DNA from: Burkholderiales bacterium
Lineage (GTDB): Bacteria > Pseudomonadota > Gammaproteobacteria > Burkholderiales > Burkholderiaceae_C
Length of the DNA: 64,000 nt
Direction: 5' to 3'
Assembly (NCBI GenBank): GCA_021414305.1
Contig: JAIOOS010000017.1
Span: 1-64,000 of the forward strand
Position 1 is the stretch's first letter. Each line of letters starts with the position of its first letter. Under the pieces are notes generated by a model. That model had not been told where the DNA came from. It ran no database searches and worked only from the letters and a program-made list of their open reading frames with translations. Positions 61,677-64,000 of this stretch are shown here, in pieces. The position numbers and the translations under genes are program-made.

Positions 61677-63536
61677 TTACTTCTGGATCAGGTAGTCGGG
61701 CGACGCCATCGACATGTAGACGGCGAGATAGACGCGGTCGCGCTTTGCGCTGTCGATGGCCGCCTGGTTGGTCGGCGGCACCGCGGGCGCGCTGGCGGCG
61801 CCGCTGGCGCCCGAGGCCGCCATGGGAGCGCTGGCAGCCGGGGCCGGATACACCGGCGCCGGGATCACGCGGCTGGCGACGGCCGAAGCGATCTGCGTCT
61901 TCAGCGTGTCGGGCATCGTGCCGTGGAAGAGCAGCAGGTTCATCCGGTCGACCAGCGCCGTCGGCGTGGTGGCCAGCGCCATCTCCGCGTCGTACTTGTG
62001 CACGATGTCCCGCGTCGTGCTGAGCGCGGTCCAGTTGCGGATGAAGTTCATGTAGCCCGCGACCGACACGTCGGTCGCGATCTGCAGCTCGGGAACCACC
62101 AGGTTCGCGTCGGTGATCGCCTTGCTCGTCGGCACGTAGCCGGGGCGGAAGAAGTTGAACACCGTGGGCGCGAACATCGGCGTCTGCGACAGGCTGGTCG
62201 CCGGGTCATCGGTGAGGCCGATGCCGGTGTAGCGGCCGCTGACCGAGGTGGCGTTGAAGGCGCGCAGCATGTTCGACAGGCGCAGCACGGGCTCCCTGAC
62301 CTTGCCGGCCGAGACCGAGGTGCTGATCGTCCGCGCTTCGCTGTCGAGCAGGATCGCCTTCCACACCGCCTTCATGTCGCCGCGGACGCCGCTGCCGTTG
62401 TCGTTGAACTTTGCGGCGACGCGGGCCACGTAGGCCGGGCTCGGGTTGCTGGTGACCAGGCGCTGGATCAGCTGCTTGCCGATGAACGGCCCGACGTTCG
62501 GGTTGTTGAACAGCGTGTCGAGGGCGATCTTGACGTCGGCGTCGGTCGTCGGCTTCGTCATCGCCGGGATCGTGGTGCCGAGGAAGACCTTGTCGCTGAT
62601 CGAGTGGTAGCTCGTGTTCGCCGTGTACTCGTCGTACGCCTGCATCGGCCGCCAGTCGCGCTCGAGGTTGGGGTTCTGGCCGATGAAGCGGGCGCTGGTG
62701 CGGTCGGTGAGCTGCGGGCCTGCGTACCAGCTGAGGCCGGTGAACACCTGCGACAGGCCTTCGAGGTCTGCCGACTTGTAGGCGACCGCCGGGCGACCGT
62801 CGCTGCCCATGATGTTGGTGCCGTCGAGGTTCAGCTTGTACTGGCCGACGGCGAACAGCTGGGTGATTTCGCGCGCGAAGTTCAGGTCGGGGACCCGGCC
62901 GGTCGCCGCGTCTTCCTTCATGTTGCCGCGATGCGAGAGGTAGATGCCCATCATCGGGTGATAGGTCACGCTCTCCATCAGGTCGCGGAAGTTGCCGAAG
63001 GCCTTCTCGCCGAGCATGTCGTAGTAGGAGGCGACACCGCGCGTCTGGTTGCGCAGGGTGGCATCGGCGAACGAGATCACCATGATCTCGGACAGGGCGA
63101 AGGTGACGCGCTGGCGGAGCTGGTCGTCGGCGCCGAGCGCCTGGCTCCACCACGAGTCCCAGAAGTTGGTGTTGCTGAGCTGCTGCCCGACCGAGGTCAG
63201 GTCGGCCGCCGCCTGGTTGATGTACAGGCGGTGCAGCGTCTGCGGCTTGGCGAGCTGCTCGTCGAGCCAGGCGCCGTAGGTCATGCCCGAGAGGCGGGTG
63301 ATCTCCGCCTCGCTCGGGCCCATGGTCGCCTGCATCAGGAAGCGCGAGGCCTCCATCGCCGTCGGCTTGGCCGCGGCGATGACCTCGGGGTTGTCGACCC
63401 CGCCGGCAGGGTCGGCGGAACCGCCGCCGCCGCCGCCGCAAGCCGCGATGACGACCAGGACTGCGGCCGCAACGGCGCCGCGGGTGAAGCGGGCGAAACG
63501 CTCGCCGCCGATCTCGATGTTCTGAACAGTATTCAC
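61677..63536 (-). CDS. DUF1800 family lipoprotein
   Basis: A 619-residue exported protein of unknown function. The N-terminal signal ends at the lipobox VIAAC, followed by a Gly-run. DUF1800 markers are ASRFLMQATMGPSEAEITRLSGMTYGAWLDEQL, FALSEIMVIS, YLSHRGNMKEDAATGRVPDLNFAREITQLFAVG and GPFIGKQLIQRLVTSNPSPAYVARVAAKF. An Ala/Pro/Ser insert lies near residues 565-600. GTG 63536 is preferred to a TTG at 63551 because the run of G upstream can serve as a ribosome site. Confidence 0.88.
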   Translation of the reverse strand: MNTVQNIEIGGERFARFTRGAVAAAVLVVIAACGGGGGGSADPAGGVDNPEVIAAAKPTAMEASRFLMQATMGPSEAEITRLSGMTYGAWLDEQLAKPQTLHRLYINQAAADLTSVGQQLSNTNFWDSWWSQALGADDQLRQRVTFALSEIMVISFADATLRNQTRGVASYYDMLGEKAFGNFRDLMESVTYHPMMGIYLSHRGNMKEDAATGRVPDLNFAREITQLFAVGQYKLNLDGTNIMGSDGRPAVAYKSADLEGLSQVFTGLSWYAGPQLTDRTSARFIGQNPNLERDWRPMQAYDEYTANTSYHSISDKVFLGTTIPAMTKPTTDADVKIALDTLFNNPNVGPFIGKQLIQRLVTSNPSPAYVARVAAKFNDNGSGVRGDMKAVWKAILLDSEARTISTSVSAGKVREPVLRLSNMLRAFNATSVSGRYTGIGLTDDPATSLSQTPMFAPTVFNFFRPGYVPTSKAITDANLVVPELQIATDVSVAGYMNFIRNWTALSTTRDIVHKYDAEMALATTPTALVDRMNLLLFHGTMPDTLKTQIASAVASRVIPAPVYPAPAASAPMAASGASGAASAPAVPPTNQAAIDSAKRDRVYLAVYMSMASPDYLIQK

Positions 63537-63801
63537 TGTGGGGCCCCCCAACGACCAGAAGAAATTCTTTACACGGCGCCGTCAACGCAGGCTGCGTGCC
63601 AAGGCCTGGAAGGCATTCTGGGTGGCGGCGGCGCGCAAGTTAACGTCAAAACTTGGCAGTTGACGGAGGGCTTACAGGCCGTCGCAACTGATGCAATGCC
63701 GCGTTCTGCGAGTGTTGCAAGGAGTTGCGCCAGATGTAATCAAACGCATCCGGATTCGCCCCGGTTCGTGACCGAACGCATGGGCCGCGAAGCGGCAACG
63801 C
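63537..63801. other. Intergenic region between metH and DUF1800
   Basis: These 265 bases are less GC-rich than the genes and should hold the promoter of the DUF1800-DUF1501 operon. I see no terminator-like stem followed by T, no clear -35/-10 pair and no protein-like frame. Confidence 0.5.
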
Positions 63802-64000
63802 TCAGAGCAGTGTGCTGAGCGCCCGCTCGGCGTCGCGTTCGGCCAACGCGCTGCGCCGCGCCCAGTCGCGCACCTGGTCCGGCCCGATCTTGCCGACGTT
63901 GAAGTACGCCGCGTCGGGATGGGCGAGGTAGAAGCCGCTGACGCTGGCCGCCGGCAGCATCGCCAGGCTCTCGGTCAGGCTCATGCCGATCTCGTCACAG
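63802..64000 (-). CDS. metH: Methionine synthase MetH, C-terminal end (partial)
   Basis: The last 65 residues of cobalamin-dependent methionine synthase, inside the AdoMet-binding reactivation domain. The text IGMSLTESLAMLPAASVSGFYLAHPDAAYFNVGKIGPDQVRDWARR matches the conserved end of MetH, including the PAASVSG motif that contacts AdoMet. The rest lies beyond the right edge of the window. The internal ATG at 63984 is not a real start. Confidence 0.9.
   Translation of the reverse strand, partial: CDEIGMSLTESLAMLPAASVSGFYLAHPDAAYFNVGKIGPDQVRDWARRSALAERDAERALSTLL

Noticed and set aside
63984..63984. Start codon of a 60-residue protein at the right edge
   Set aside because: The sequence is the conserved end of MetH, and the frame is open to the window edge, so this Met is internal.

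Overview
The window is a 64-kb stretch of a very GC-rich bacterial chromosome. Gene content points to a betaproteobacterium of the order Burkholderiales: a complete atpIBEFHAGDC operon, the gshA type first known from Acidithiobacillus, a TorF-type porin beside glnK-amtB, a DUF1800/DUF1501 pair, and many GTG/TTG starts. I found no rRNA, tRNA, CRISPR array, insertion sequence or prophage. Both ends cut genes: rep helicase on the left and metH on the right, both on the minus strand.

Layout. 1-3.1 kb: rep (partial) and sppA. 3.1-7.1 kb: a plus-strand cluster of AEC-family carrier, GntR/FCD repressor, PhyH-type dioxygenase and a SAF-domain oxidoreductase, with a perfect palindrome just before the regulator. 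7.1-15 kb: a DUF3592-like membrane protein, a D-aminoacylase-type amidohydrolase, an orphan homodimeric pyruvate dehydrogenase E1 and a large BTAD/ATPase/TPR regulator. 15-18 kb: a large Ig-like lipoprotein. 18-27.8 kb: a likely catabolic island. On the minus strand it holds a LuxR regulator and a molybdenum hydroxylase pair (iorAB type). Divergent from these lies an operon of amidase, Tat-type binding protein and a branched-chain/amide ABC transporter whose second permease is fused to its ATPase.

27.8-36.6 kb: cardiolipin synthase and the ATP synthase operon, ended by a clear terminator. 36.7-39.5 kb: a decayed metallo-beta-lactamase-fold gene, aldose epimerase, GNAT acetyltransferase, cytochrome b561 and divergent cytochrome c'. 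39.6-43.4 kb: a Wza-like exporter and a Wzz-like protein without other polysaccharide genes. 43.4-48 kb: a PhzF, aminotransferase and EamA-exporter operon divergent from a MocR regulator. 48-55.4 kb: uup, gshB, benE, kup and gshA, all minus. 55.5-58.4 kb: the ammonium operon porin-glnK-amtB, with a near-perfect sigma-54 promoter and an NtrC-like dyad upstream. 58.6-63.5 kb: comM and the secreted DUF1800/DUF1501 pair.

The most interesting regions are the amidase/IorAB island, which has two start-codon anomalies, the GntR/PhyH/SAF cluster, the orphan E1 neighbourhood and the NtrC/sigma-54-controlled ammonium operon. All functions are read from sequence motifs and remembered family features; no database search was made.
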